Source: Saccoglossus kowalevskii (taxonomy: Eukaryota > Hemichordata > Enteropneusta > Harrimaniidae). From it: a stretch of DNA of 38,351 bases. The DNA lies in contig NW_003147728.1 in NCBI RefSeq assembly GCF_000003605.2, positions 1 through 38,351 of the forward strand. Direction: 5' to 3'. Positions 1-12,484 of this stretch are shown in pieces; position 1 is the stretch's first letter; every line of letters begins with the position of its first letter. The notes under the pieces are model-generated. The model ran no database searches and had not been told where the DNA came from. It saw nothing but the letters and a program-made list of their open reading frames with translations. The position numbers and the translations under genes are program-made.

Positions 1-183
1 TGAGTAGATTATTTACATAATGTAGGATATGAGTAGCTCATTTACATAATGTGCGCTGTGAGTAGATTATTTACATAATGTAGGATATGAGTAGCCTTTT
101 ACATAATGTGCGCTGTGAGTAGCTTATTTACATAATGTAGCATATGAGTAGCTCATTTACATAATGTGCACTGTGAGTAGCTT

Positions 184-191
184 ATTTGCAT
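184..191 (+). other. Perfect POU octamer (ATTTGCAT) inside a variant monomer
   Basis: ATTTGCAT is the reverse complement of the octamer ATGCAAAT bound by POU-domain factors. It occurs at 184, 10611, 15074, 15306, 22835 and 26284, always in a CTT monomer after a GCACTG tail. The ordinary monomer reads ATTTACAT, one base from it. There is no promoter or gene nearby, so any function is speculative; all copies probably descend from one mutation. Confidence 0.4.
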
Positions 192-608
192 AATGTAGGA
201 TATGAGTAGCTTTTTTACATAATGTGCGCTGTGAGTAGCTCATTTACATAATGTGCGTTGTGAGTAGATTATTTACATAATGTAGGATATGAGTAGCTCT
301 TTTACATAATGTGCGCTGTGAGTAGATTATTTACATAATGTAGGATATGAGTAGGCCTTTTACATAATGTGCGCTGTGAGTAGCTTATTTACATAATGTA
401 GGATATGAGTAGCTCATTTACATAATGTGCGCTGTGAGTAGATTATTTACATAATGTAGGATATAAGTAGCCCTTTTACATAATGTGCGCTGTGAGTAGC
501 TTATTTACATAATGTAGCATATGAGTAGCTCATTTACATAATGTGCGCTGTGAGTAGCTTATTTACATAATATAGCATATGAGTAGCTCATTTACATAAT
601 GTAGGATA

Positions 609-637
609 TGAGTAGTTTATTTACATAATATACTTTG
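609..637 (+). repeat. Marker monomer with TTT left half and ATATACTTTG tail
   Basis: The most diverged ordinary monomer, 29 bp, with core ACATAATATACTTTG in place of ACATAATGTAGGATA. Thirteen copies start at 609, 3655, 4814, 15412, 18512, 23897, 26506, 30275, 31203, 32131, 32914, 36044 and 36768. It is always preceded by a CTC/AGGATA chimera and followed by CTC/GCACTG and CTT/AGCATA monomers, so it travels as a block rather than arising repeatedly. Confidence 0.9.
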
Positions 638-1072
638 TGAGTAGCTCATTTACATAATGTGCACTGTGAGTAGCTTATTTACATAATGTAGCATATGAGT
701 AGCTAATTTACATAATGTGCGCTGTGAGTAGCTTATTTACATAATGTAGCATATGAGTAGCTCATTTACATAATGTGTGCTGTGAGTAGATTATTTACAT
801 AATATAGGATATGGGTAGCTCATTTACATGATGTGCGCTGTGAGTAGATTATTTACATAATGTAGGATATAAGTAGCCCTTTTACATAATGTGCGCTGTG
901 AGTAGATTATTTACATAATGTAGGATATGAGTAGCTCATTTACATAATGTGCGCTGTGAGTAGATTATTTACATAATGTAGGATATAAGTAGCCCTTTTA
1001 CATAATGTGCGCTGTGAGTAGATTATTTACATAATGTAGGATATGAGTAGCCCTTTTACATAATGTGCGCTG

Positions 1073-1101
1073 TGAGTAGATTATTTACATAATGTGCGCT
1101 G
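1073..1101 (+). repeat. Chimeric monomer: A left half, B right half
   Basis: The ATT left half is joined to the GCGCTG tail, and the preceding and following tails are both GCGCTG, so the A/B order is broken. Similar units are at 9934-9962, 11558-11586, 13703-13731, 29492-29520 and 35118-35146. The reciprocal type (CTC left half, AGGATA tail) occurs, for example, right after most M cassettes. Both types can be made by exchange within the shared ATTTACATAATGT core. Confidence 0.85.
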
Positions 1102-2322
1102 TGAGTAGATTATTTACATAATGTAGGATATGAGTATCTTATTTACATGATGTAGGATATGAGTAGCTCATTTACATAATGTGCGCTGTGAGTAGATTAT
1201 TTACATAATGTAGGATTATAAGTAGCCCTTTTACATAATGTGCGCTGTGAGTAGCTTATTTACATAATATAGGATATGAGTAGCACTTTTACATAATGTG
1301 CGCGCTGTGAGTAGCTTATTTACATAATGTAGCATATGAGTAGCTCATTCACATAATGTGCGCTGTGAGTAGATTATTTACATAATGTAGGATATGAGTA
1401 GCCCTTTTACATAATGTGCGCTGTGAGTAGATTATTTACATAATGTAGGATATGAGTAGCTCATTTACATAATGTGCGATGTGAGTAGATTATTTACATA
1501 ATGTAGGATATGAGTAGCCCTTTTACATCATGTGCGCTGTGAGTAGCTTATTTACATAATATAGGATATGAGTAGCTCATTCACATAATGTGCGCTGTGA
1601 GTAGATTATTTACATAATGTAGGATATGAGTAGCCCGTTTACATAATGTGCGCTGTGAGTAGCTTATTTACACAATGTAGGATATGAGTAGCTCATTTAC
1701 ATAATGTGCGCTGTGAATAGATTATTTACATAATGTAGGATATGAGTATTCCTTTTACATAATGTGCGCTGTGAGTAGATTATTTACATAATGTAGGATA
1801 TAAGTAGCCCTTTTACATAATGTGCGCTGTGAGTATCTTATTTATATAATGTAGGATATGAGTAGCTCATTTACATAATGTGCGCTGTGAGTAGCTCATT
1901 TACATAATGTGCGCTGTGAGTAGATTATTTACATAATGTAGGATATGAGTAGCCCTTTTACATAATGTGCGCTGTGAGTAGATTATTTACATAATGTAGG
2001 ATATGAGTAGCTCATTTACATAATGTGCGCTGTGAGTAGATTATTTACATAATGTAGGATATAAGTAGCCCTTTTACATAATGTGCGCTGTGAGTAGATT
2101 CTTTACATAATGTAGGATATGAGTAGCTCATTTACATAATGTGCGCTGTGAGTAGATTATTTACATAATGTAGGATATGAGCAGCTCATTTACATAATGT
2201 GCGCTGTGAGTAGCTTATTTACATAATGTAGCATATGAGTAGCATATTTACATAATGTAGGATATGAGTAACTCATTTACATAATGTGCGCTGTGAGTAT
2301 CTTATTTACATAATGTAGGATA

Positions 2323-2379
2323 TGAGCAGCTCATTTTCGTTGTGGTGACTGATGTACATACATTACATAATGTGCGCTG
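2323..2379 (+). repeat. M element 1 (57-bp form)
   Basis: Diverged dimer. The left end TGAGCAGCTCATTT and right end TTACATAATGTGCGCTG are monomer sequence. The 27-bp core of the 58-bp form (26 bp here) does not align convincingly with the monomer: about 10 of 27 positions match by hand, close to chance. This copy is the 57-bp form (one G fewer in the GTGG run, GTACAT instead of GTGCAT). It is preceded by the standard cassette: CTT/AGCATA, GCATA/AGGATA, AACTC/GCGCTG and TATCTT/AGGATA monomers. The next monomer carries the ACATACTGTAGG change typical of this form, here also with TTAACAT. M holds the only sequence in the window clearly not explained as a monomer variant. Confidence 0.9.
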
Positions 2380-3220
2380 TGAGTAGATTATTAACATACT
2401 GTAGGATATGAGTAGCTCATTTACATAATGTAGGATATGAGTAGCCCTTTTACATGATGTGCGCTGTGAGTAGATTATTTACATAATGTATGATATGAGT
2501 AGATTATTTACATAATGTGCGCTGTGAGTAGATTATTTACATAATGTAGATATGAGTAGACCTTTTACATAATGTGCGCTGTGAGTAGATTATTTACATA
2601 ATGTAGCGATATGAGTAGCTCATTTACATAATGTGCGCTGTGAGTAGATTATTTACATAATGTAGGATATGAGTAGCCCTTTTACATAATGTGCGCTGTG
2701 AGTAGATTATTTACATAACGTAGGATATGAGTAGCTCATTTACATAATGTGCGCTGTGAGTAGATTATTTACATAATGTAGGATATGAGTATTCCTTTTA
2801 CATAATGTGCGCTGTGAGTATCTTATTTACATAATGTAGGATATGAATAGCTCATTTACATAATGTGCGCTGTGAGTATCTTATTTACATGATGTAGGAT
2901 ATGAGTAGCTCATTTACATAATGTGCGCTGTGAGTAGATTATTTACATAATGTAGGATATAAGTAGCCCTTTTACATAATGTGCGCTGTGAGTATCTTAT
3001 TTATATAATGTAGGATATGAGTAGCTCATTTACATAATGTGCGCTGTGAGTAGCTCATTTACATAATGTGCGCTGTGAGTAGATTATTTACATAATGTAG
3101 GATATGAGTAGCTCATTTACATAATGTGCGCTGTGAGTAGATTATTTACATAATGTAGGATATAAGTAGCCCTTTTACATAATGTGCGCTGTGAGTAGAT
3201 TATTTACATAATGTAGGATA

Positions 3221-5302
3221 TGAGTAGCCCTTTTACATAATGTGCGCTGTGAGTAGATTATTTACATAATGTAGGATATGAGTAGCTCATTCACATAATG
3301 TGCGCTGTGAGTAGATTATTTACATAATGTAGGATATGAGTAGCCTTTTACATAATGTGCGCTGTGAGTAGATTATTTACATGATGTAGGATATGAGTAG
3401 CTCATTTACATAATGTGCGATGTGAGTAGATTATTTACATAATGTAGGATATGAGTAGCTCATTTACATAATGTGCGCTGTGAGTATCTTATTTACATAA
3501 TATAGGATATGAGTAGCTCATTCACATAATGTGCGCTGTGAGTAGATTATTTACATAATGTAGGATATGAGTAGCTCTTTTACATAATGTGCGCTGTGAG
3601 TAGCTTATTTACATAATGTAGCATATGAGTAGCTCATTTACATAATGTAGGATATGAGTAGTTTATTTACATAATATACTTTGTGAGTAGCTCATTTACA
3701 TAATGTGCACTGTGAGTAGCTTATTTACATAATGTAGCATATGAGTAGCTAATTTACATAATGTGCGCTGTGAGTAGCTTATTTACATAATGTAGCATAT
3801 GAGTAGCTCATTTACATAATGTGCGCTGTGAGTAGCTTATTTACATAATGTAGGATATGAGTAGCTCATCTACATAATGTGCGCTGTGAGTAGATTATTT
3901 ACATAATATAGGATATGAGTAGCCCTTTTACATAATGTGTGCTGTGAGTATCTTATTTACATAATGTAGGATATGAGTAGCTCTTTTACATAATGTGCGC
4001 TGTGAGTAGATTATTTACATAATGTAGGATATGAGTAGCCCTTTTACATAATGTGCGCTGTGAGTAGATTATTTACATAATGTAGGATATGAGTAGCTCA
4101 TTTACATAATGTGCGCTGTGAGTAGATTATTTACATAATGTAGGATATAAGTAGCCCTTTTACATAATGTGCGCTGTGAGTAGATTATTTACATAATGTA
4201 GGATATGAGTAGCTCATTTACATAATGTGCGCTGTGAGTAGATTATTTACATAATGTAGGATATGAGCAGCTCATTTACATAATGTGCGCTGTGAGTAGC
4301 TTATTTACATAATGTAGCATATGAGTAGCATATTTACATAATGTAGGATATGAGTAGCTCATTTACATAATGTAGGATATGAGTAGCCCTTTTACATAAT
4401 GTGCGCTGTGAGTAGATTATTTACATAATGTAGGATATGAGTAGCTCATTCACATAATGTGCGCTGTGAGTAGATTATTTACATAATGTAGGATATGAGT
4501 AGCCTTTTACATAATGTGCGCTGTGAGTAGATTATTTACATGATGTAGGATATGAGTAGCTCATTTACATAATGTGCGATGTGAGTAGATTATTTACATA
4601 ATGTAGGATATGAGTAGCTCATTTACATAATGTGCGCTGTGAGTATCTTATTTACATAATATAGGATATGAGTAGCTCATTCACATAATGTGCGCTGTGA
4701 GTAGATTATTTACATAATGTAGGATATGAGTAGCTCTTTTACATAATGTGCGCTGTGAGTAGCTTATTTACATAATGTAGCATATGAGTAGCTCATTTAC
4801 ATAATGTAGGATATGAGTAGTTTATTTACATAATATACTTTGTGAGTAGCTCATTTACATAATGTGCACTGTGAGTAGCTTATTTACATAATGTAGCATA
4901 TGAGTAGCTAATTTACATAATGTGCGCTGTGAGTAGCTTATTTACATAATGTAGCATATGAGTAGCTCATTTACATAATGTGCGCTGTGAGTAGCTTATT
5001 TACATAATGTAGGATATGAGTAGCTCATCTACATAATGTGCGCTGTGAGTAGATTATTTACATAATATAGGATATGAGTAGCCCTTTTACATAATGTGTG
5101 CTGTGAGTATCTTATTTACATAATGTAGGATATGAGTAGCTCTTTTACATAATGTGCGCTGTGAGTAGATTATTTACATAATGTAGGATATGAGTAGCCC
5201 TTTTACATAATGTGCGCTGCGAGTAGATTATTTACATAATGTAGGATATGAGTAGCTCATTTACATAATGTGCGCTGCGAGTAGATTATTTACATAATGT
5301 AG
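3221..5302 (+). repeat. Duplicated 923-bp segment, 1,159-bp offset
   Basis: About 3221-4143 matches 4380-5302. Fixed markers agree: ATTCAC at 3289 and 4448, and the ATATACTTTG monomer at 3655 and 4814, both 1,159 bp apart (40 monomers minus one base). The ~236 bp between the copies holds a cassette fragment without M. The second copy has GCTGCGAG at 5218-5225 where the first has GCTGTGAG. The same segment recurs at about 23.46-24.39 kb and 32.48-33.40 kb. Confidence 0.85.
4293..4379 (+). repeat. M cassette fragment without M
   Basis: The first two cassette monomers (CTT/AGCATA, then GCATA/AGGATA) are present, but the third reads CTC/AGGATA instead of AACTC/GCGCTG, and the TATCTT monomer and M are absent. 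The sequence runs straight into the M 3' flank type (CCC/GCGCTG). It is consistent with a deletion by exchange between monomers. Confidence 0.75.
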
Positions 5303-6117
5303 GATATGAGTATTCCTTTTACATAATGTGCGCTGTGAGTAGATTATTTACATAATGTAGGATATGAGTAGCTCATTTACATAATGTGCACTGTGAGTAG
5401 ATTATTTACATAATGTAGGATATGAGTAGCCTTTTACATAATGTGTGCTGTGAGTATCTTATTTACATAATGTAGGATATGAGTAGCTCTTTTACATAAT
5501 GTGCGCTGTGAGTAGATTATTTACATAATGTAGGATATGAGTAGCCCTTTTACATAATGTGCGCTGTGAGTAGATTATTTACATAATGTAGGATATGAAT
5601 AGCTCATTTACATAATGTGCGCTGTGAGTATCTCATTTACATGATGTAGGATATGAGTAGCTCATTTACATAATGTGCGCTGTGAGTAGATTATTTACAT
5701 AATGTAGGATATGAGTATTCCTTTTACATAATGTGCGCTGTGAGTAGATTATTTACATAATGTAGGATATAAGTAGCCCTTTTACATAATGTGCGCTGTG
5801 AGTATCTTATTTATATAATGTAGGATATGAGTAGCTCATTTACATAATGTGCGCTGTGAGTAGCTCATTTACATAATGTGCGCTGTGAGTAGATTATTTA
5901 CATAATGTAGGATATGAGTAGCTCATCTACATAATGTGCGCTGTGAGTAGATTATTTACATAATGTAGGATATGAGCAGCTCATTTACATAATGTGCGCT
6001 GTGAGTAGCTTATTTACATAATGTAGCATATGAGTAGCATATTTACATAATGTAGGATATGAGTAACTCATTTACATAATGTGCGCTGTGAGTATCTTAT
6101 TTACATAATGTAGGATA

Positions 6118-6175
6118 TGAGCAGCTCATTTTCGTTGTGGGTGACTGATGTGCATACATTACATAATGTGCGCTG
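6118..6175 (+). repeat. M element 2 (58-bp form)
   Basis: Standard 58-bp form (GTGGG run, GTGCAT). Exactly two monomers long, so dimer register is kept. The GACTAGTC monomer marker follows 348 bp downstream at 6466. This is the first copy in the 607-bp higher-order repeat. Confidence 0.92.
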
Positions 6176-6724
6176 TGAGTAGATTATTTACATAATGTAG
6201 GATATGAGTAGCTCATTTACATAATGTAGGATATGAGTAGCCCTTTTACATAATGTGCGCTGTGAGTAGATTATTTACATAATGTAGGATATGAGTAGCT
6301 CATTCACATAATGTGCGCTGTGAGTAGATTATTTACATAATGTAGGATATGAGTAGCCTTTTACATAATGTGCGCTGTGAGTAGATTATTTACATGATGT
6401 AGGATATGAGTAGCTCATTTACATAATGTGCGATGTGAGTAGATTATTTACATAATATAGGATATGACTAGTCTTTTACATAATGTGCGCTGTGAGTAGA
6501 TTATTTACATAATGTAGGATATGAGTAGCTCATTTACATAATGTGCGCTGTGAGTAGATTATTTACATAATGTAGGATATGAGCAGCTCATTTACATAAT
6601 GTGTGCTGTGAGTAGCTTATTTACATAATGTAGCATATGAGTAGCATATTTACATAATGTAGGATATGAGTAACTCATTTACATAATGTGCGCTGTGAGT
6701 ATCTTATTTACATAATGTAGGATA

Positions 6725-6782
6725 TGAGCAGCTCATTTTCGTTGTGGGTGACTGATGTGCATACATTACATAATGTGCGCTG
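6725..6782 (+). repeat. M element 3 (58-bp form)
   Basis: Second copy in the 607-bp repeat, 607 bp after M element 2. GACTAGTC lies at 7073, again 348 bp from the M start. The following ~1.0 kb is repeated after M element 4 at an offset of 1,878 bp. Confidence 0.92.
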
Positions 6783-8602
6783 TGAGTAGATTATTTACAT
6801 AATGTAGGATATGAGTAGCTCATTTACATAATGTAGGATATGAGTAGCCCTTTTACATAATGTGCGCTGTGAGTAGATTATTTACATAATGTAGGATATG
6901 AGTAGCTCATTCACATAATGTGCGCTGTGAGTAGATTATTTACATAATGTAGGATATGAGTAGCCTTTTACATAATGTGCGCTGTGAGTAGATTATTTAC
7001 ATGATGTAGGATATGAGTAGCTCATTTACATAATGTGCGATGTGAGTAGATTATTTACATAATATAGGATATGACTAGTCTTTTACATAATGTGCGCTGT
7101 GAGTAGATTATTTACATAATGTAGGATATGAGTAGCTCATTTACATAATGTGCACTGTGAGTAGATTATTTACATAATGTAGGATATGAGTAGCCTTTTA
7201 CATAATGTGTGCTGTGAGTATCTTATTTACATAATGTAGGATATGAGTAGCTCTTTTACATAATGTGCGCTGTGAGTAGATTATTTACATAATGTAGGAT
7301 ATGAGTAGCCCTTTTACATAATGTGCGCTGTGAGTAGATTATTTACATAATGTAGGATATGAATAGCTCATTTACATAATGTGCGCTGTGAGTATCTCAT
7401 TTACATGATGTAGGATATGAGTAGCTCATTTACATAATGTGCGCTGTGAGTAGATTATTTACATAATGTAGGATATGAGTATTCCTTTTACATAATGTGC
7501 GCTGTGAGTAGATTATTTACATAATGTAGGATATAAGTAGCCCTTTTACATAATGTGCGCTGTGAGTATCTTATTTATATAATGTAGGATATGAGTAGCT
7601 CATTTACATAAAGTGCGCTGTGAGTAGCTCATTTACATAATGTGCGCTGTGAGTAGATTATTTACATAATGTAGGATATAAGTAGCCCTTTTACATAATG
7701 TGCGCTGTGAGTAGATTATTTACATAATGTAGGATATGAGTAGCTCATTTACATAATGTGCGCTGTGAGTAGATTATTTACATAATGTAGGATATGAGTA
7801 GCTCATTCACATAATGTGCGCTGTGAGTAGATTATTTACATAATGTAGGATATGAGTAGCCTTTTACATAATGTGCGCTGTGAGTAGATTATTTACATGA
7901 TGTAGATATGAGTAGCTCATTTACATAATGTGCGATGTGAGTAGATTATTTACATAATATAGGATATGACTAGTCTTTACATAATGTGCGCTGTGAGTAG
8001 ATTATTTACATAATGTAGGATATGAGTAGCTTCATTTACATAATGTGCACTGTGAGTAGATTATTTACATAATGTAGGATATGAGTAGCCTTTTACATAA
8101 TGTGTGCTGTGAGTATCTTATTTACATAATGTAGGATATGAGTAGCTCTTTTACATAATGTGCGCTGTGAGTAGATTATTTACATAATGTAGGATATGAG
8201 TAGCCCTTTTACATAATGTGCGCTGTGAGTAGATTATTTACATAATGTAGGATATGAATAGCTCATTTACATAATGTGCGCTGTGAGTATCTCATTTACA
8301 TGATGTAGGATATGAGTAGCTCATTTACATAATGTGCGCTGTGAGTAGATTATTTACATAATGTAGGATATAAGTAGCCCTTTTACATAATGTGCGCTGT
8401 GAGTATCTTATTTATATAATGTAGGATATGAGTAGCTCATTTACATAATGTGTGCTGTGAGTAGCTCATTTACATAATGTGCGCTGTGAGTAGCTTATTT
8501 ACATAATGTAGCATATGAGTAGCATATTTACATAATGTAGGATATGAGTAACTCATTTACATAATGTGCGCTGTGAGTATCTTATTTACATAATGTAGGA
8601 TA

Positions 8603-8660
8603 TGAGCAGCTCATTTTCGTTGTGGGTGACTGATGTGCATACATTACATAATGTGCGCTG
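8603..8660 (+). repeat. M element 4 (58-bp form)
   Basis: GACTAGTC at 8951 keeps the 348-bp spacing. The block about 8375-9355 is almost base-for-base the same as 20255-21235 (offset 11,880). The one difference I found is at 8938 (A here, T at 20818). Confidence 0.92.
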
Positions 8661-11600
8661 TGAGTAGATTATTTACATAATGTAGGATATGAGTAGCTCA
8701 TTTACATAATGTAGGATATGAGTAGCCCTTTTACATAATGTGCGCTGTGAGTAGATTATTTACATAATGTAGGATATGAGTAGCTCATTCACATAATGTG
8801 CGCTGTGAGTAGATTATTTACATAATGTAGGATATGAGTAGCCTTTTACATAATGTGCGCTGTGAGTAGATTATTTACATGATGTAGGATATGAGTAGCT
8901 CATTTACATAATGTGCGATGTGAGTAGATTATTTACAAAATATAGGATATGACTAGTCTTTTACATAATGTGCGCTGTGAGTAGATTATTTACATAATGT
9001 AGGATATGAGTAGCTCATTTACATAATGTGCACTGTGAGTAGATTATTTACATAATGTAGGATATGAGTAGCCTTTTACATAATGTGTGCTGTGAGTATC
9101 TTATTTACATAATGTAGGATATGAGTAGCTCTTTTACATAATGTGCGCTGTGAGTAGATTATTTACATAATGTAGGATATGAGTAGCCCTTTTACATAAT
9201 GTGCGCTGTGAGTAGATTATTTACATAATGTAGGATATGAATAGCTCATTTACATAATGTGCGCTGTGAGTATCTCATTTACATGATGTAGGATATGAGT
9301 AGCTCATTTACATAATGTGCGCTGTGAGTAGATTATTTACATAATGTAGGATATGAGTATTCCTTTTACATAATGTGCGCTGTGAGTAGATTATTTACAT
9401 AATGTAGGATATAAGTAGCCCTTTTACATAATGTGCGCTGTGAGTATCTTATTTATATAATGTAGGATATGAGTAGCTCATTTACATAAAGTGCGCTGTG
9501 AGTAGCTCATTTACATAATGTGCGCTGTGAGTAGATTATTTACATAATGTAGGATATAAGTAGCCCTTTTACATAATGTGCGCTGTGAGTAGATTATTTA
9601 CATAATGTAGGATATGAGTAGCTCATTTACATAATGTGCGCTGTGAGTAGATTATTTACATAATGTAGGATATAAGTAGCCCTTTTACATAATGTGCGCT
9701 GTGAGTAGATTATTTACATAATGTAGGATATGAGTAGCTCATTTACATAATGTGCGCTGTGAGTAGATTATTTACATAATGTAGGATATAAGTAGCCCTT
9801 TTACATAATGTGCGCTGTGAGTAGATTATTTACATAATGTAGGATATGAGTAGCTCATTTACATAATGTGCGCTGTGAGTAGATTATTTACATAATGTAG
9901 CATATGAGTAGCCCTTTTACATAATGTGCGCTGTGAGTAGATTATTTACATAATGTGCGCTGTGAGTAGATTATTTACATAATGTAGGATATGAGTAGCT
10001 CATTCACATAATGTGCGCTGTGAGTAGATTATTTACATAATGTAGGATATGAGTAGCTCATTTACATAATGTGCGCTGTGAGTAGATTATTTACATAATG
10101 TAGGATATGAGTAGCTCATTTACATAATGTAGGATATGAGTAGCCCTTTTACATAATGTGCGTTGTGAGTAGCTTATTTACATAATGTAGGATATGAGTA
10201 GCTCATTTACATAATGCGCGCTGTGAGTATCTTATTTACATAATGTAGGATATGAGTAGCTCATTTACATAATGTGCGCTGTGAGTAGATTATTTACATA
10301 ATGTAGGATATGAGTAGCTCATTTACATAATGTGCGCTGTGAGTAGCTCATTTACATAATGTGCGCTGTGAGTAGATTATTTACATAATGTAGGATATGA
10401 GTAGCTCTTTTACATAATGTGCGCTGTGAGTAGATTATTTACATAATGTAGGATATGAGTAGGCCTTTTACATAATGTGCGCTGTGAGTAGCTTATTTAC
10501 ATAATGTAGGATATGAGTAGCTCATTTACATAATGTGCGCTGTGAGTAGCTTATTTACATAATGTAGCATATGAGTAGCTCATTTACATAATGTGCACTG
10601 TGAGTAGCTTATTTGCATAATGTAGGATATGAGTAGCTTTTTTACATAATGTGCGCTGTGAGTAGATTATTTACATAACGTAGGATATGAGTAGCTCATT
10701 TACATAATGTGCGCTGTGAGTAGATTATTTACATAATGTAGGATATGAGTATTCCTTTTACATAATGTGCGCTGTGAGTATCTTATTTACATAATGTAGG
10801 ATATGAATAGCTCATTTACATAATGTGCGCTGTGAGTATCTTATTTACATGATGTAGGATATGAGTAGCTCATTTACATAATGTGCGCTGTGAGTAGATT
10901 ATTTACATAATGTAGGATATAAGTAGCCCTTTTACATAATGTGCGCTGTGAGTATCTTATTTATATAATGTAGGATATGAGTAGCTCATTTACATAATGT
11001 GCGCTGTGAGTAGCTCATTTACATAATGTGCGCTGTGAGTAGATTATTTACATAATGTAGGATATGAGTAGCCCTTTTACATAATGTGCGCTGTGAGTAG
11101 ATTATTTACATAATGTAGGATATGAGTAGCTCATTTACATAATGTGCGCTGTGAGTAGATTATTTACATAATGTAGGATATAAGTAGCCCTTTTACATAA
11201 TGTGCGCTGTGAGTAGATTATTTACATAATGTAGGATATGAGTAGCTCATTTACATAATGTGCGCTGTGAGTAGATTATTTACATAATGTAGGATATAAG
11301 TAGCCCTTTTACATAATGTGCGCTGTGAGTAGATTATTTACATAATGTAGGATATGAGTAGCTCATTTACATAATGTGCGCTGTGAGTAGATTATTTACA
11401 TAATGTAGGATATAAGTAGCCCTTTTACATAATGTGCGCTGTGAGTAGATTATTTACATAATGTAGGATATGAGTAGCTCATTTACATAATGTGCGCTGT
11501 GAGTAGATTATTTACATAATGTAGCATATGAGTAGCCCTTTTACATAATGTGCGCTGTGAGTAGATTATTTACATAATGTGCGCTGTGAGTAGATTATTT

Positions 11601-12427
11601 ACATAATGTAGGATATGAGTAGCTCATTCACATAATGTGCGCTGTGAGTAGATTATTTACATAATGTAGGATATGAGTAGCTCATTTACATAATGTGCGC
11701 TGTGAGTAGATTATTTACATAATGTAGGATATGAATAGCTCATTTACATAATGTGCGCTGTGAGTATCTCATTTACATGATGTAGGATATGAGTAGCTCA
11801 TTTACATAATGTGCGCTGTGAGTAGATTATTTACATAATGTAGGATATGAGTATTCCTTTTACATAATGTGCGCTGTGAGTAGATTATTTACATAATGTA
11901 GGATATAAGTAGCCCTTTTACATAATGTGCGCTGTGAGTATCTTATTTATATAATGTAGGATATGAGTAGCTCATTTACATAATGTGCGCTGTGAGTAGC
12001 TCATTTACATAATGTGCGCTGTGAGTAGATTATTTACATAATGTAGGATATGAGTAGCCCTTTTACATAATGTGCGCTGTGAGTAGATTATTTACATAAT
12101 GTAGGATATGAGTAGCTCATTTACATAATGTGCGCTGTGAGTAGATTATTTACATAATGTAGGATATAAGTAGCCCTTTTACATAATGTGCGCTGTGAGT
12201 AGATTCTTTACATAATGTAGGATATGAGTAGCCCTTTTACATAATGTGCGCTGTGAGTAGATTATTTACATAATGTAGGATATGAGCAGCTCATTTACAT
12301 AATGTGCGCTGTGAGTAGCTTATTTACATAATGTAGCATATGAGTAGCATATTTACATAATGTAGGATATGAGTAACTCATTTACATAATGTGCGCTGTG
12401 AGTATCTTATTTACATAATGTAGGATA

Positions 12428-12484
12428 TGAGCAGCTCATTTTCGTTGTGGTGACTGATGTACATACATTACATAATGTGCGCTG
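12428..12484 (+). repeat. M element 5 (57-bp form)
   Basis: Short form, followed by the ACATACTGTAGG monomer. It lies exactly 10,105 bp after M element 1 and in the same surroundings, including the ATTCTTTAC marker 222 bp upstream, so the two are copies of one larger duplicated block. Confidence 0.9.

Larger units (their letters stand above)
5880..7147 (+). repeat. 607-bp higher-order repeat, about 2.1 copies
   Basis: M elements (6118, 6725) and GACTAGTC markers (6466, 7073) both repeat at 607 bp, which is 21 monomers minus two bases. The odd monomer number means the A/B alternation is broken once per unit. The two copies differ at TCTAC (near 5930) versus TTTAC. The match ends near 7147, where GTGCACTG replaces GTGCGCTG. 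Confidence 0.85.

Noticed and set aside
2323-2379. M as a transposon or insertion sequence
   Set aside because: It is only 57-58 bp, has no terminal inverted repeats or target-site duplication, and always sits in the same monomer context, so it spreads with the array and not by itself.
6141-6157. A functional CENP-B box in M
   Set aside because: The A at position 10 and the CGGG at 13-16, needed for binding, are absent. Kept only as a half-match observation.
6134-6160. G-quadruplex in the G-rich M core
   Set aside because: Only one run of three G's is present in the 58-bp form and none in the 57-bp form, so four G tracts are not available.
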